Source of the DNA: DASXRC01 sp036506495
GTDB lineage: Bacteria > Actinomycetota > Actinomycetes > Mycobacteriales > Micromonosporaceae
Assembly: GCA_036506495.1 (NCBI GenBank)
Contig: DASXRQ010000236.1
Location: forward strand, 1 to 23,086
Direction: 5' to 3'
Length of the DNA stretch: 23,086 bases
A program made the translations under genes and the position numbers. Shown here piece after piece: positions 8,062 through 15,475 of the stretch (positions within the stretch are counted from its first letter, which is position 1; each line of letters opens with the position of its first letter). The notes below the pieces were generated by a model. It was not told where the DNA came from, did not search any database, and saw only the letters and a list, made by a program, of their open reading frames with translations.

Positions 8062-8303
8062 GTCACCGCTGCGCCGTCCGTCTTCGTCCCGTTAGTCCCA
8101 GACACTCCGGATTTGGCACATGAGCGACACGGACTCAAGGTCGTTTAGCACACTGCCCGTTTTGTCAACGGAGAATGACCATATTTATGCCTGGAAATCC
8201 GTCGGAATTACCTGTGTAGATCCTTAAGCATCCTGGTAATAGCCGTCACATCTGACCGAGTGTCGGGCACCTATTCATTCGGCGGCTGCTTACGCTGCCT
8301 GAC
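8062..8303. other. Non-coding, relatively AT-rich gap between ctaB and the 111-residue gene
   Basis: These 242 bases are visibly richer in A and T than the neighbouring genes. They contain a dyad with arms ATTACC (8207-8212) and GGTAAT (8235-8240) around CTTAAG, and a promoter-like pair TTGTCA (8162-8167) and TTTATG (8184-8189). The last 13 bases hold the leaderless promoter of the next gene. I see no convincing reading frame and no clear terminator for ctaB. A regulatory region or small RNA is possible but unproven. Confidence 0.4.
8291..8296 (+). promoter_or_regulatory. -10 element of a leaderless promoter
   Basis: TACGCT ends seven bases before the ATG at 8304, so the transcript should begin at or very near that A. 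No ribosome binding site is present, which agrees with leaderless translation. No strong -35 element is visible. Confidence 0.5.
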
Positions 8304-8639
8304 ATGGCAGATGGTTCCGATACGACGGTGACGACCGACCGGACCGCCTCGGCCGTCGCCCACACCGGGCTCGTGGCAGGGATCCAATCGTTCGCCGCCG
8401 GCCACGGTGGAGCGAAGGCGGTCATCGAGTACGTCGGCCGCCGCGGAGCGCGAATCGTCCTCGTGGGGGAGGACGGCGTGTGGACCGACCAGTTCGCCGA
8501 AGGCACCGACATCGCTCGGCAGGCGTGTGCCACGGCGGGGGTCGCCGTGGAGAACGAGTGGGAGAGGGAGCTCATCGAGAAGATGCGGCCGAGCAACGAC
8601 CTGTGGCGGTCGATGGCGCGGCGGGTACTTGCCCGTTGA
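8304..8639 (+). CDS. Small hypothetical protein, 111 residues
   Basis: I do not recognise a named family. The protein begins MADGSDTTVTTDRTASAVAH and continues with a glycine-rich stretch GIQSFAAGHGGAKAVIEYVG. A likely beta strand ARIVLVGEDGVWTDQF follows, and it ends with a charged helix containing NEWERELIEKMRPSNDLWRSMARR. It has no signal peptide, membrane segment or cysteine cluster, so it is probably cytoplasmic; Cys95-region bases give one cysteine only. Codon use is typical of the region, which supports a real gene. A TACGCT -10 element seven bases before the ATG suggests a leaderless transcript. The ATP-grasp gene starts eight bases after its stop, but a strong hairpin follows, so they may or may not share a transcript. 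Confidence 0.75.
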   Translation: MADGSDTTVTTDRTASAVAHTGLVAGIQSFAAGHGGAKAVIEYVGRRGARIVLVGEDGVWTDQFAEGTDIARQACATAGVAVENEWERELIEKMRPSNDLWRSMARRVLAR

Positions 8640-8647
8640 ACCCGGCC

Positions 8648-9547
8648 GTGACAACCCAGCGGCTTCAGAGAGCGACCCGGGAGGGCTCCCGGGTCGCTCT
8701 CGTTACCTGCGCCGAGCTGGCCGACCTGGACGCCGACGACCGCCTCGTGATCTCCCCGCTCGCGGCCCGCGGCGTACGCGCGGAACCCGCCGTGTGGGAC
8801 GCGGACCTGGACTGGTCGCGCTACGACCTCACGGTGTTGCGGTCACCCTGGGACTACGTCGCGCGTCGCGACGAGTTCGTGGCGTGGGCGTGGCACGTGC
8901 CGGCGCTGGCGAACCCCGCCGAGGTGGTCGAGTGGAACACCGACAAGCGATACCTCGCCGAGCTGGCGAACGCCGGCGTACCGGTCGTGCCGACGACCTG
9001 GCTCGCACCCGGCGAGGCGTGGACGCCCGGCGGCAGCGGCGAGTGCGTCATCAAGCCCACGGTCGGAGCGGGCAGCGTGGACTCCGGCCGGTATGACCTC
9101 GCCGACGCCGATCACCGGCGGCTGGCGGCGGAGCACGTGGCGCGGCTGCACGCGGCGGGGCGGGCGGTCATGGCGCAGCCGTACCTCTCCGCGGTCGACA
9201 CCCACGGGGAGACGGCGCTGCTGTACGTCGGCGGCCGCTTCTCGCACGCGGTCCGGAAGGGCCCGCTGCTCGACGGCCCGGACGCGGGCGTCGAGGGGCT
9301 CTACAAGGCCGAAGACATCGCTCCGCGCGGGCCGTCGACGGCCGAGCTGGCCGCTGCCGACGGCGCACTCGCCGCGGTGCCGGGTGGGGCGGCGCGGCTG
9401 CTCTACGCGCGGGTGGACCTGATCCCGGGCCCGAGCGGGGAGCCACTGCTCGTCGAGCTCGAACTCACCGAGCCGTCACTGTTCCTGGCGCACGGGCCCG
9501 GCGCCGCGGACCGGTTCGCCGACGCGATCGTCGCCGGCCTGGGCTGA
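8648..9547 (+). CDS. ATP-grasp domain protein (DcsG/RimK-like ligase)
   Basis: The 299-residue protein looks like the stand-alone ATP-grasp group that includes DcsG of D-cycloserine synthesis. VALVTC at 16-21 is the first strand, with LRSPWDYVARRDEF at 64-77. NTDKRYL is at 97-103, the ATP-binding CVIKPTVGAGS at 133-143, and the magnesium and product region YARVDLIP with ELELTEPSLF near 253-280. It should ligate a carboxylate to an amine using ATP, but the substrate is unknown and no antibiotic cluster is nearby. The GTG at 8648 is the only sensible start, since no start codon lies between the hairpin at 8668-8701 and the first strand. No good ribosome site is seen. A longer frame from 8480 is rejected because it overlaps the previous gene. 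Confidence 0.85.
   Translation: MTTQRLQRATREGSRVALVTCAELADLDADDRLVISPLAARGVRAEPAVWDADLDWSRYDLTVLRSPWDYVARRDEFVAWAWHVPALANPAEVVEWNTDKRYLAELANAGVPVVPTTWLAPGEAWTPGGSGECVIKPTVGAGSVDSGRYDLADADHRRLAAEHVARLHAAGRAVMAQPYLSAVDTHGETALLYVGGRFSHAVRKGPLLDGPDAGVEGLYKAEDIAPRGPSTAELAAADGALAAVPGGAARLLYARVDLIPGPSGEPLLVELELTEPSLFLAHGPGAADRFADAIVAGLG
8668..8701 (+). terminator. Perfect 16-bp inverted repeat, terminator-like, inside the first codons of the ATP-grasp gene
   Basis: The arms GAGAGCGACCCGGGAG and CTCCCGGGTCGCTCTC are exact complements separated by two bases. It starts 28 bases after the stop of the 111-residue gene and has no U tract, as in many actinobacterial I-shaped terminators. It also covers codons 7-18 of the ATP-grasp gene as started at GTG 8648, so it could act as an attenuator or a translation block. 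Confidence 0.6.
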
Positions 9548-9570
9548 GCCAGCTCGGCCGCGGGCGGCTC

Positions 9571-9625
9571 ACCGGCCGCGTACCGGCCGCGCACCGGCCG
9601 CGCACCGGCCGCGTACCGGTCGCTC
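9571..9625. repeat. Five tandem 11-bp repeats between two convergent genes
   Basis: The unit ACCGGCCGCGT or ACCGGCCGCGC occurs four times head to tail, with a fifth degraded copy, ACCGGTCGCTC. The array fills most of the gap between the ATP-grasp gene and the convergent gene ending at 9624. Its internal CGGCCG dyads could fold and help stop transcription from both sides. Confidence 0.7.
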
Positions 9626-11030
9626 ACGCCGGGACCAGGCCGGCCCCGGTCAGCTCGGCGAGCAGCGACGGGCGGCGCCGGTGCCGTTCGGTCAGTTCGT
9701 GCAGAAACGCGTCGAACTGCGCCAGCCGTCCGGCACGGCGGCTGACCTCGCGCAGCTCCACCAGGCGCCGCGCGGCATCCCGGTACGCCTCGCGGCCGGC
9801 GACCGCGAGGACCTCGTCGACCCGCCGCCGCAGCACCGGCAGCGCGTCGGCCGGCCGGTCGACGGCCCGGCGCCGAGCTAGATCGTCCCAGACGGCACCG
9901 TCGAGTGGCGCCGTCGTGCGCGCCGCCGCTGCCCATGCTCCGGCCGCGTCGTGCTCCTCGTAGAGCAGGGCACGGACGTGGTCGGCCGGGTTGCGCTCCC
10001 GCAGCCCGGCGAGTGCCGCCGCCCGCTCCTGCGGCCAGCGGTCGGCCTCCTTGGCGGCCTTCCGCAGCGCGGCGTACGCCGGCAGGCAGGGCCGCGCGCG
10101 CAGGCCCTCCCGGCGCAACCGCACCGCCTCCGCCAGCCCGCCCCGACGCAGGTACGCCTCGACGAGAAAGTCCCGCAGCCCGGCGCCCGGCGGGTCGGCC
10201 GGATGGCTGCGCAGCCCGCGCTCGGCCCAGTCGACGGCGGCGTTTTCCGCGCCGATGTCGTGCAGAGCGCGGGCGAGCCGGCCGTACTGCGCCGCGTGCC
10301 GCAGGTCGCCACCCAGCACGGCGACCAGGGTGTCCACGTCGCGGTCGTACCGGGCGAGGTTCTCGACCACGGACCGGACCTGCGGGTCGGTCGGGTCGTC
10401 CGTCCAGCGCCGCCGCACCGCGGACCGGTAGGCATCGAGGCCCACGGCGTCGAGCGCCGGTGCGTACTCCGCGATGTCCACTGCGAACCATTCCTGGGCG
10501 CCGAACTGGAAATCGACCAGCCAGCCGGCCAGCGCGCGCGGATCCCGTCGGGCGCCGACAGACGCCGCCGCGTGGCCGGCGAGCAGCCGGGCCATGAGGT
10601 CGCCGAGCGCACCCGACCCGTCGTCCGCGCCCGCCAGCGCGGTAAGCAGCATCGCGATGGCCCGCTCCAGCAGCGGCCACGCCTCGTCGGGCCGCCCCTC
10701 GCGCACCAGCGTCACGAGCGCGTCCGCGACGTCGCCGGCATCCTCGGCGAACCGGATCGCGCGCCAGTAGTCGAGCCGGCCCGGGCGGGCGAGCGTACGC
10801 TCCACGGCCTCGGCGAGCGCGGCGACGTCGTCGTCGGCCTGCGCGGCCGCGAGCCACAAGCGGCGCTCGAGCGCCGGGTCGGCCCGGGCCACGTCGACGA
10901 CGACGTCGATCAGGTGAGCCGGGTCGAGCGCCCGGAGCCGACCGCGCAGGTCGGCGAGGCTCGTCGCGGCGTTCGGCGGTCGCCGCTGCCGGGGGGATCG
11001 GCCGGAGGCCACACATTCATGATGCCCCAT
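9624..11030 (-). CDS. Helical-repeat protein resembling the C-terminal part of SWIM zinc-finger / DUF6880 proteins
   Basis: The 468-residue protein is almost entirely alpha helical. A block reading GRLDYWRAIRFAEDAGDVADAL, then a helix pair, then DDGSGALGDL and HAAA recalls the region that follows the zinc finger in SWIM-family and DUF6880 proteins. Later TPR-like helices include YGRLARALHDIGAENAAVDW and FLVEAYLRRGGLAEAVRLRREG. No SWIM motif (CxC...CxH) is present; the only early cysteine is in HHEC near the start. The ATG at 11030 is preceded by AAGG, while a GTG at 11036 is also in frame. It lies 24 bases after ctaA on the same strand and may be co-transcribed. The function is unknown, and the family link is by eye. 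Confidence 0.6.
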   Translation of the reverse strand: MGHHECVASGRSPRQRRPPNAATSLADLRGRLRALDPAHLIDVVVDVARADPALERRLWLAAAQADDDVAALAEAVERTLARPGRLDYWRAIRFAEDAGDVADALVTLVREGRPDEAWPLLERAIAMLLTALAGADDGSGALGDLMARLLAGHAAASVGARRDPRALAGWLVDFQFGAQEWFAVDIAEYAPALDAVGLDAYRSAVRRRWTDDPTDPQVRSVVENLARYDRDVDTLVAVLGGDLRHAAQYGRLARALHDIGAENAAVDWAERGLRSHPADPPGAGLRDFLVEAYLRRGGLAEAVRLRREGLRARPCLPAYAALRKAAKEADRWPQERAAALAGLRERNPADHVRALLYEEHDAAGAWAAAARTTAPLDGAVWDDLARRRAVDRPADALPVLRRRVDEVLAVAGREAYRDAARRLVELREVSRRAGRLAQFDAFLHELTERHRRRPSLLAELTGAGLVPA

Positions 11031-11054
11031 CGCCACCTTGCACAGGATGCCGCG

Positions 11055-12029
11055 TCAGGAGCCGCCGGACACCCCAACCTGTGCAGGTTTGTGTGGATCG
11101 AGGGACCGCGTGACGGTGGTCGGAGCTCCGGCCGGAAGCGGTTCGCGGACGCGGGTTGCGTACCAGAGGGTCAGGGTGGCGAGCCAGACCAGGCAGGCCC
11201 CCAGCATGTGCAGGCCGACCGCCAGCGGCGGCACGTGCAGGAAGTACTGCACGAAGCCGACCAGCCCCTGGACGAGCTCGATGCCGACGAGTACGCCAGC
11301 GGCCCGGACCGCGGCCGGCGGCGCGCCGGCCGCGCGCAGCGCGAACCAGGTCGCCACGCTGACGCCGATCAGCAGGAACACGACGTCGGCGTGGGCCTGG
11401 GCGATCGTGGTCAGGTCGAAGCCCATCCGCGGAGTGTCCGGGTCGCCGGCGTGCGGGCCGGACCCGGTGACCAGCGTCCCGAGCACCAGTACCGTCGCGG
11501 CGGCCGCGGTGAGCAGCCAGACCAGCGCACGCAGCGGCGCGGGCACAACGGGCCGGGCCGGGCCGTCGGGCTCGTCGACCCGGCGCCACAGCGCGTACGC
11601 GGCCGCGATGACCCCGGCCGAGACGAGGAAGTGTGCGGCGACCGTCCACGGGTTCAGCCCGGTCAGCACGGTGATCCCGCCCAGTACGCCCTGACCGACC
11701 ACGCCCGCGAGCACCAGCGCGGCGAGCCGGACGAGCGCCGGCCGGCGCGGTCGCAGCCATACCGCCGCGAGCAGGGCCGCGATGGCGATCAGGCCGACGA
11801 CTCCGCCCAGCATCCGGTTGCTGTACTCGATGACGCCGTGCACGCCCATCGCCCCGGTCGTCGTGTACGAGGCGTCGGTGCACTTGGGCCACGTCGGGCA
11901 GCCGAGGCCGGACCCGGTCAGGCGCACCGCGCCGCCGGTGACGACGATGATGACGTTGGCCGCGAGCGACGCCAGGGCCAGGCGGCGAAGCAGTGTGGGG
12001 GTGACCATAAACCGGCCTAAACGGCTCAC
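11055..12029 (-). CDS. ctaA: Heme A synthase (COX15/CtaA)
   Basis: This integral membrane protein oxidises heme O to heme A for cytochrome c oxidase, after CtaB. From the chosen GTG it has 324 residues and about eight hydrophobic helices. The outer loop cysteine pair CPTWPKC is at 44-50, the catalytic loop HGVIEYSNR at 64-72 (Glu68), and further heme-ligand histidines appear as AAHF (133), QAHAD (213) and GLHML (274). This is the four-histidine, two-half pattern of the family. The GTG at 12029 is chosen because TACGAT ends seven bases upstream, indicating a leaderless mRNA. An ATG at 12038 would overlap that -10 element, and an ATG at 12008 has no ribosome site. The divergent sufR lies about 115 bases away. 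Confidence 0.93.
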   Translation of the reverse strand: MSRLGRFMVTPTLLRRLALASLAANVIIVVTGGAVRLTGSGLGCPTWPKCTDASYTTTGAMGVHGVIEYSNRMLGGVVGLIAIAALLAAVWLRPRRPALVRLAALVLAGVVGQGVLGGITVLTGLNPWTVAAHFLVSAGVIAAAYALWRRVDEPDGPARPVVPAPLRALVWLLTAAAATVLVLGTLVTGSGPHAGDPDTPRMGFDLTTIAQAHADVVFLLIGVSVATWFALRAAGAPPAAVRAAGVLVGIELVQGLVGFVQYFLHVPPLAVGLHMLGACLVWLATLTLWYATRVREPLPAGAPTTVTRSLDPHKPAQVGVSGGS

Positions 12030-12036
12030 GCCGGCC

Positions 12037-12042
12037 ATCGTA
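12037..12042 (-). promoter_or_regulatory. -10 element of the leaderless ctaA promoter
   Basis: On the minus strand TACGAT ends seven bases before GTG 12029. The same spacing is seen at two other genes in the window. No clear -35 element is visible. Confidence 0.45.
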
Positions 12043-12135
12043 CGCTGGGTAGTGATCTTGGCCGCGCCGACCGGCGGAATGGCGTGGTCTGGATCACTCG
12101 AGGGCCCATTTGCGCGACCCCCAGGAAATAGGTCA

Positions 12136-12148
12136 CACTGATGTAGTG
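12136..12148 (+). promoter_or_regulatory. Candidate SufR operator overlapping the sufR start codon
   Basis: CACT-N5-AGTG is a perfect dyad whose right arm contains the GTG start codon of sufR. SufR proteins of actinobacteria are known to repress their own suf operon through an inverted repeat in this region. No ribosome site lies ahead of the GTG, so a leaderless transcript starting inside the operator is likely, and SufR binding would then block initiation. Confidence 0.5.
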
Positions 12149-12889
12149 AAAAACGCGGCGGTGCTTCCGGTCGCGCGCGGACACGCTCCGGCAGTTCAGG
12201 CCGGGCCGGTCGGCGCGGACGGGCGTACCCGCGATCGGGTGGCCGGCCTGCTGCTGGAGCACGGTGCCGCCACGGCGGCCGAACTCGGCGCCGAGCTGGG
12301 CCTTAGCCCCGCGGCGGTCCGACGGCATCTCGACGCGATGCTCGCCGAGGGTCTCGTCGAGGCGCGCGAGCGACGGGTTCGCGGTCCGCGCGGCCGCGGG
12401 CGTCCCGCGAAGACGTTCGCCCTGACCGACGCCGCCCGCGAGTCGTTCCCGCACACGTACGACGGCATGGCCACCGCGGCGCTGCGCTGGATCGCCGAGC
12501 GGGGCGGTCCGGCGGCGGTGACGGCATTCGCCGCGGCCCAGGTCGCCGCGCTCGAGGAGCGCTGCCGCACGGCGTTAAGCGAGGCGGGTGACGATCCTCT
12601 CTCCCGGGCCGAGGCGTTGGCCACGGCCCTGACCGCCGAGGGCTACGCTGCCAGCGCGTCCGCGATCGCCTCCGGCGGCCAGCTCTGCCAGCACCACTGC
12701 CCGGTGGCCCACGTGGCCGCCGAGTTCCCGCAGCTGTGCGAGGCCGAGACCGAGGTCATTTCCCGGCTCGTCGGTACGCACGTGCAGCGCCTCGCCACGA
12801 TCGCGCACGGCGACGGGGTGTGCACCACGCACATTCCGGATCCGCGGCGCGCACACACCATCACACAAATCTCGAGGACGGACCGATGA
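12146..12889 (+). CDS. sufR: Iron-sulfur cluster-sensing repressor SufR
   Basis: The 247-residue protein has an N-terminal winged helix, GAATAAELGAELGLSPAAV then RRHLDAMLAEGLVEARE, at about 40-75. A C-terminal region carries four cysteines at 181, 185, 198 and 226, read as CQHHCPVAHV, FPQLCEAE and DGVCTTH. This is the Fe-S binding arrangement of SufR. With a [4Fe-4S] cluster it represses the suf operon; loss of the cluster relieves repression. The GTG at 12146 is chosen because it overlaps the operator-like dyad and matches a leaderless start. The upstream TTG at 12110 lacks support. Its stop overlaps the sufB start as ATGA, so regulator and machinery are co-translated. Confidence 0.93.
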   Translation: MKNAAVLPVARGHAPAVQAGPVGADGRTRDRVAGLLLEHGAATAAELGAELGLSPAAVRRHLDAMLAEGLVEARERRVRGPRGRGRPAKTFALTDAARESFPHTYDGMATAALRWIAERGGPAAVTAFAAAQVAALEERCRTALSEAGDDPLSRAEALATALTAEGYAASASAIASGGQLCQHHCPVAHVAAEFPQLCEAETEVISRLVGTHVQRLATIAHGDGVCTTHIPDPRRAHTITQISRTDR

Positions 12890-14316
12890 CGGACCAGAGC
12901 GTGCAGCCCATCAGCCAGGAGGAGCACCTCGCCGCGCTGGGCAGGTACCAGTACGGCTGGGCCGATTCCGACGTGGCGGGCGCCTCCGCGCAGCGCGGCC
13001 TCTCCGAGGCGGTGGTGCGTGATATCTCGGGCAAGAAGAACGAGCCGGACTGGATGCTCGACCTGCGGCTGAAGGGCCTGCGCCTGTTCGGCCGCAAGCC
13101 GATGCCGGCGTGGGGTGCCGACCTGAGCGGCATCGACTTCGACAACATCAAGTACTTCGTGCGGTCGACCGAGAAGCAGGCGACCAGCTGGGACGAGCTG
13201 CCCGAGGACATCAAGAACACGTACGACCGGCTGGGCATCCCGGAGGCCGAGAAGCAGCGGCTGATCGCCGGCGTCGCGGCCCAGTACGAGTCCGAGGTCG
13301 TCTACCACAAGATCCGTGACGACCTCGAGGAGCAGGGCGTCATGTTCCTGGACACCGACACCGGGCTGAAGGAGCACGAGGAGCTCTTCAAGGAGTACTT
13401 CGGGACCGTGATCCCGGTGGGCGACAACAAGTTCGCCTCGCTGAACACCGCGGTCTGGAGCGGCGGCAGCTTCATCTACGTGCCGAAGGGCGTGCACGTC
13501 GAGATCCCGCTGCAGGCGTACTTCCGGATCAACACCGAGAACATGGGCCAGTTCGAGCGGACGCTGATCATCGTCGACGAGGGCGCATACGTGCACTACG
13601 TCGAGGGCTGCACGGCGCCGATCTACTCGTCGGACTCGCTGCACTCCGCGGTCGTCGAGATCATCGTGAAGAAGAACGCCCGGTGTCGGTACACGACGAT
13701 CCAGAACTGGTCGAACAACGTGTACAACCTGGTCACCAAGCGGGCGGTCTGCCACGAGGGCGGGACCATGGAGTGGATCGACGGCAACATCGGCTCCAAG
13801 GTCACCATGAAGTACCCCTCGGTCTACATGACTGGCGACCACGCCAAGGGCGAGGTGCTCTCGGTGGCCATGGCTGGTGAGGGCCAGCACCAGGACGCCG
13901 GCGCCAAGATGGTGCACGCCGCGCCGAACACGTCCTCGACGATCATCTCCAAGTCGATCGCCCGCGGCGGCGGCCGGACCTCCTACCGCGGCCTGGTCCA
14001 GGTGCTGGAGGGCTCGCATCACAGCAGGTCCACGGTCAAGTGCGACGCGCTGCTGGTCGACACCATCTCCCGCTCGGACACCTACCCGTACGTCGACATT
14101 CGCGAGGACGACGTCTCGATGGGGCACGAGGCGACCGTCTCCAAGGTCAGCGAGGACCAGCTCTTCTATCTGATGAGCCGGGGCCTGACCGAGGACGAGG
14201 CGATGGCGATGATCGTGCGCGGCTTCATCGAGCCGATCGCCAAGGAACTGCCGATGGAGTACGCGTTGGAGCTCAACCGCCTCATCGAGCTGCAGATGGA
14301 AGGGGCCGTCGGCTGA
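12886..14316 (+). CDS. sufB: Fe-S cluster assembly scaffold SufB
   Basis: The 476-residue protein is the core of the SufBCD scaffold on which Fe-S clusters are built. Recognisable blocks are ISGKKNEPDWMLDLRLKGL near 46-64, NKFASLNTAVWSGGSFIYVP near 183-202, VHYVEGCTAPIYSSDSLHSA, and the C-terminal GHEATVSKVSEDQLFYLMSR and ALELNRLIELQMEGAVG. The length is that of an uninterrupted SufB. The well-known mycobacterial intein is absent. Its ATG overlaps the sufR stop, and its stop overlaps the sufD ATG by one base (TGATG). Identity is very secure. Confidence 0.98.
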   Translation: MTDQSVQPISQEEHLAALGRYQYGWADSDVAGASAQRGLSEAVVRDISGKKNEPDWMLDLRLKGLRLFGRKPMPAWGADLSGIDFDNIKYFVRSTEKQATSWDELPEDIKNTYDRLGIPEAEKQRLIAGVAAQYESEVVYHKIRDDLEEQGVMFLDTDTGLKEHEELFKEYFGTVIPVGDNKFASLNTAVWSGGSFIYVPKGVHVEIPLQAYFRINTENMGQFERTLIIVDEGAYVHYVEGCTAPIYSSDSLHSAVVEIIVKKNARCRYTTIQNWSNNVYNLVTKRAVCHEGGTMEWIDGNIGSKVTMKYPSVYMTGDHAKGEVLSVAMAGEGQHQDAGAKMVHAAPNTSSTIISKSIARGGGRTSYRGLVQVLEGSHHSRSTVKCDALLVDTISRSDTYPYVDIREDDVSMGHEATVSKVSEDQLFYLMSRGLTEDEAMAMIVRGFIEPIAKELPMEYALELNRLIELQMEGAVG

Positions 14317-15473
14317 TGGCCGCACCGACCCTCGCGCCGCCGAAGACCAAGTTGCAGGCGTTGCGCTCCTACGACGTCGCGGATTTCCCGGCGCTGAACC
14401 CGCTCGCGGAGGAGTGGCGGTTCACGCCGCTCAAACGGCTGCGCGGCCTCGCCACGGCCGACGGCGACGGTGCCGGCCCGCCCGCGGCGGCGGCGCCGCG
14501 GGTCGAGCACGGCGACCTGCCGGCCGGGGTCTCGGTGTCCACCGTGGACAAGACCGACCCGCGGATCGGCAGCGTGCTCCGGCCGTTCGATCGGATCAGC
14601 GCGCTGGCGTACGGCAGCACGGAGGAGGCGCTCCTGATCGAGGTCGCCCGGGACACGGTTGTCGCCGAGCCGGCGGTGGTCCGGCTGGTCGGCGACGCCG
14701 CGGAGGGGCTCGCGTACCGGCAGACGTTTGTCGAGGTTGGACAGTTCGCCGAGGTGACCCTCGTGGTGGAGCAGGTCGGCTCGACCACGCTGGCCGACAA
14801 CGTCGAGGTGTCGGTGGCCGACGGCGCGAAGCTGATGCTCGTCACGGTCGCCGACTGGGCGCCGGACTCGGTGCAGGCGCAGCACGTCAAGTTCCGCATC
14901 GGCCGGGACGCCCGGGCGGTGCACATCCAGGTCGCGCTCGGCGGTGACGTGGTCCGGCAGTACACGTCGGTGGAGTACGCGGGGCGCGGCGGCGAGGCCG
15001 AGCTGTACGGCCTCTACTTCGCCGATGGTGGGCAGCACCTCGAGCACCGCCAGTTCATCGACCACACCGCGCCGGACTGTCGCAGCTACGTCGGCTACCG
15101 CGGCGCGCTGCAGGGCAACGGCTCGCACACCGTCTGGGTCGGCGACGTACTGATCCAGGCCGGGGCGACCGGCACCGACACGTACGAGATCAACCGGAAC
15201 CTTGTCCTGACCGACGGCGCGCGCGCCGACTCAGTGCCGAACCTGGAGATCGAGACCGGCGAGGTCGTCGGCGCCGGCCACGCGAGCGCGACCGGTCGGT
15301 TCGATGACGAGCAGCTGTTCTACCTGATGTCCCGCGGCATCCCGGAGGCCGAGGCGCGCAAGCTGGTGGTGCGCGGCTTCTTCGCGGAGCTCCTGGCCAA
15401 GGTTCCGCTGCCCGAACTGCGCGAGCGGCTCGGCGACGTGATCGAGGCCCGGCTGGCCAAGGCGGGTGCATAG
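14316..15473 (+). CDS. sufD: Fe-S cluster assembly protein SufD
   Basis: The 385-residue SufB paralogue pairs with SufB and SufC to form the assembly scaffold. The N-terminus LRSYDVADFPALNPLAEEWR then FTPLKRLRG is typical, as are the beta-helix core and the C-terminal blocks SVPNLEIETGEVVGAGHAS, DEQLFYLMSRGIPEAEARKL and VVRGFFAELL. The histidine-containing GHAS motif is conserved in the family. The ATG overlaps the sufB stop by one base, and the next gene begins two bases after its stop. Nothing is missing. Confidence 0.97.
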   Translation: MAAPTLAPPKTKLQALRSYDVADFPALNPLAEEWRFTPLKRLRGLATADGDGAGPPAAAAPRVEHGDLPAGVSVSTVDKTDPRIGSVLRPFDRISALAYGSTEEALLIEVARDTVVAEPAVVRLVGDAAEGLAYRQTFVEVGQFAEVTLVVEQVGSTTLADNVEVSVADGAKLMLVTVADWAPDSVQAQHVKFRIGRDARAVHIQVALGGDVVRQYTSVEYAGRGGEAELYGLYFADGGQHLEHRQFIDHTAPDCRSYVGYRGALQGNGSHTVWVGDVLIQAGATGTDTYEINRNLVLTDGARADSVPNLEIETGEVVGAGHASATGRFDDEQLFYLMSRGIPEAEARKLVVRGFFAELLAKVPLPELRERLGDVIEARLAKAGA

Positions 15474-15475
15474 GC

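Noticed and set aside
9571..9625. Short CRISPR array
   Set aside because: The 11-bp units are directly adjacent, with no spacers and no cas genes.
12110..12145. TTG start for sufR at 12110
   Set aside because: There is no ribosome site, and the 12 extra residues would run through the operator-like dyad. GTG 12146 is the better start.
12886..14316. Intein in SufB
   Set aside because: The frame has normal SufB length and unbroken family sequence throughout.
12643..14325. 560-codon minus-strand open frame opposite sufB
   Set aside because: SufB on the plus strand is unmistakable, and the opposite frame has the His/Val/Leu/Arg-rich look of a shadow.
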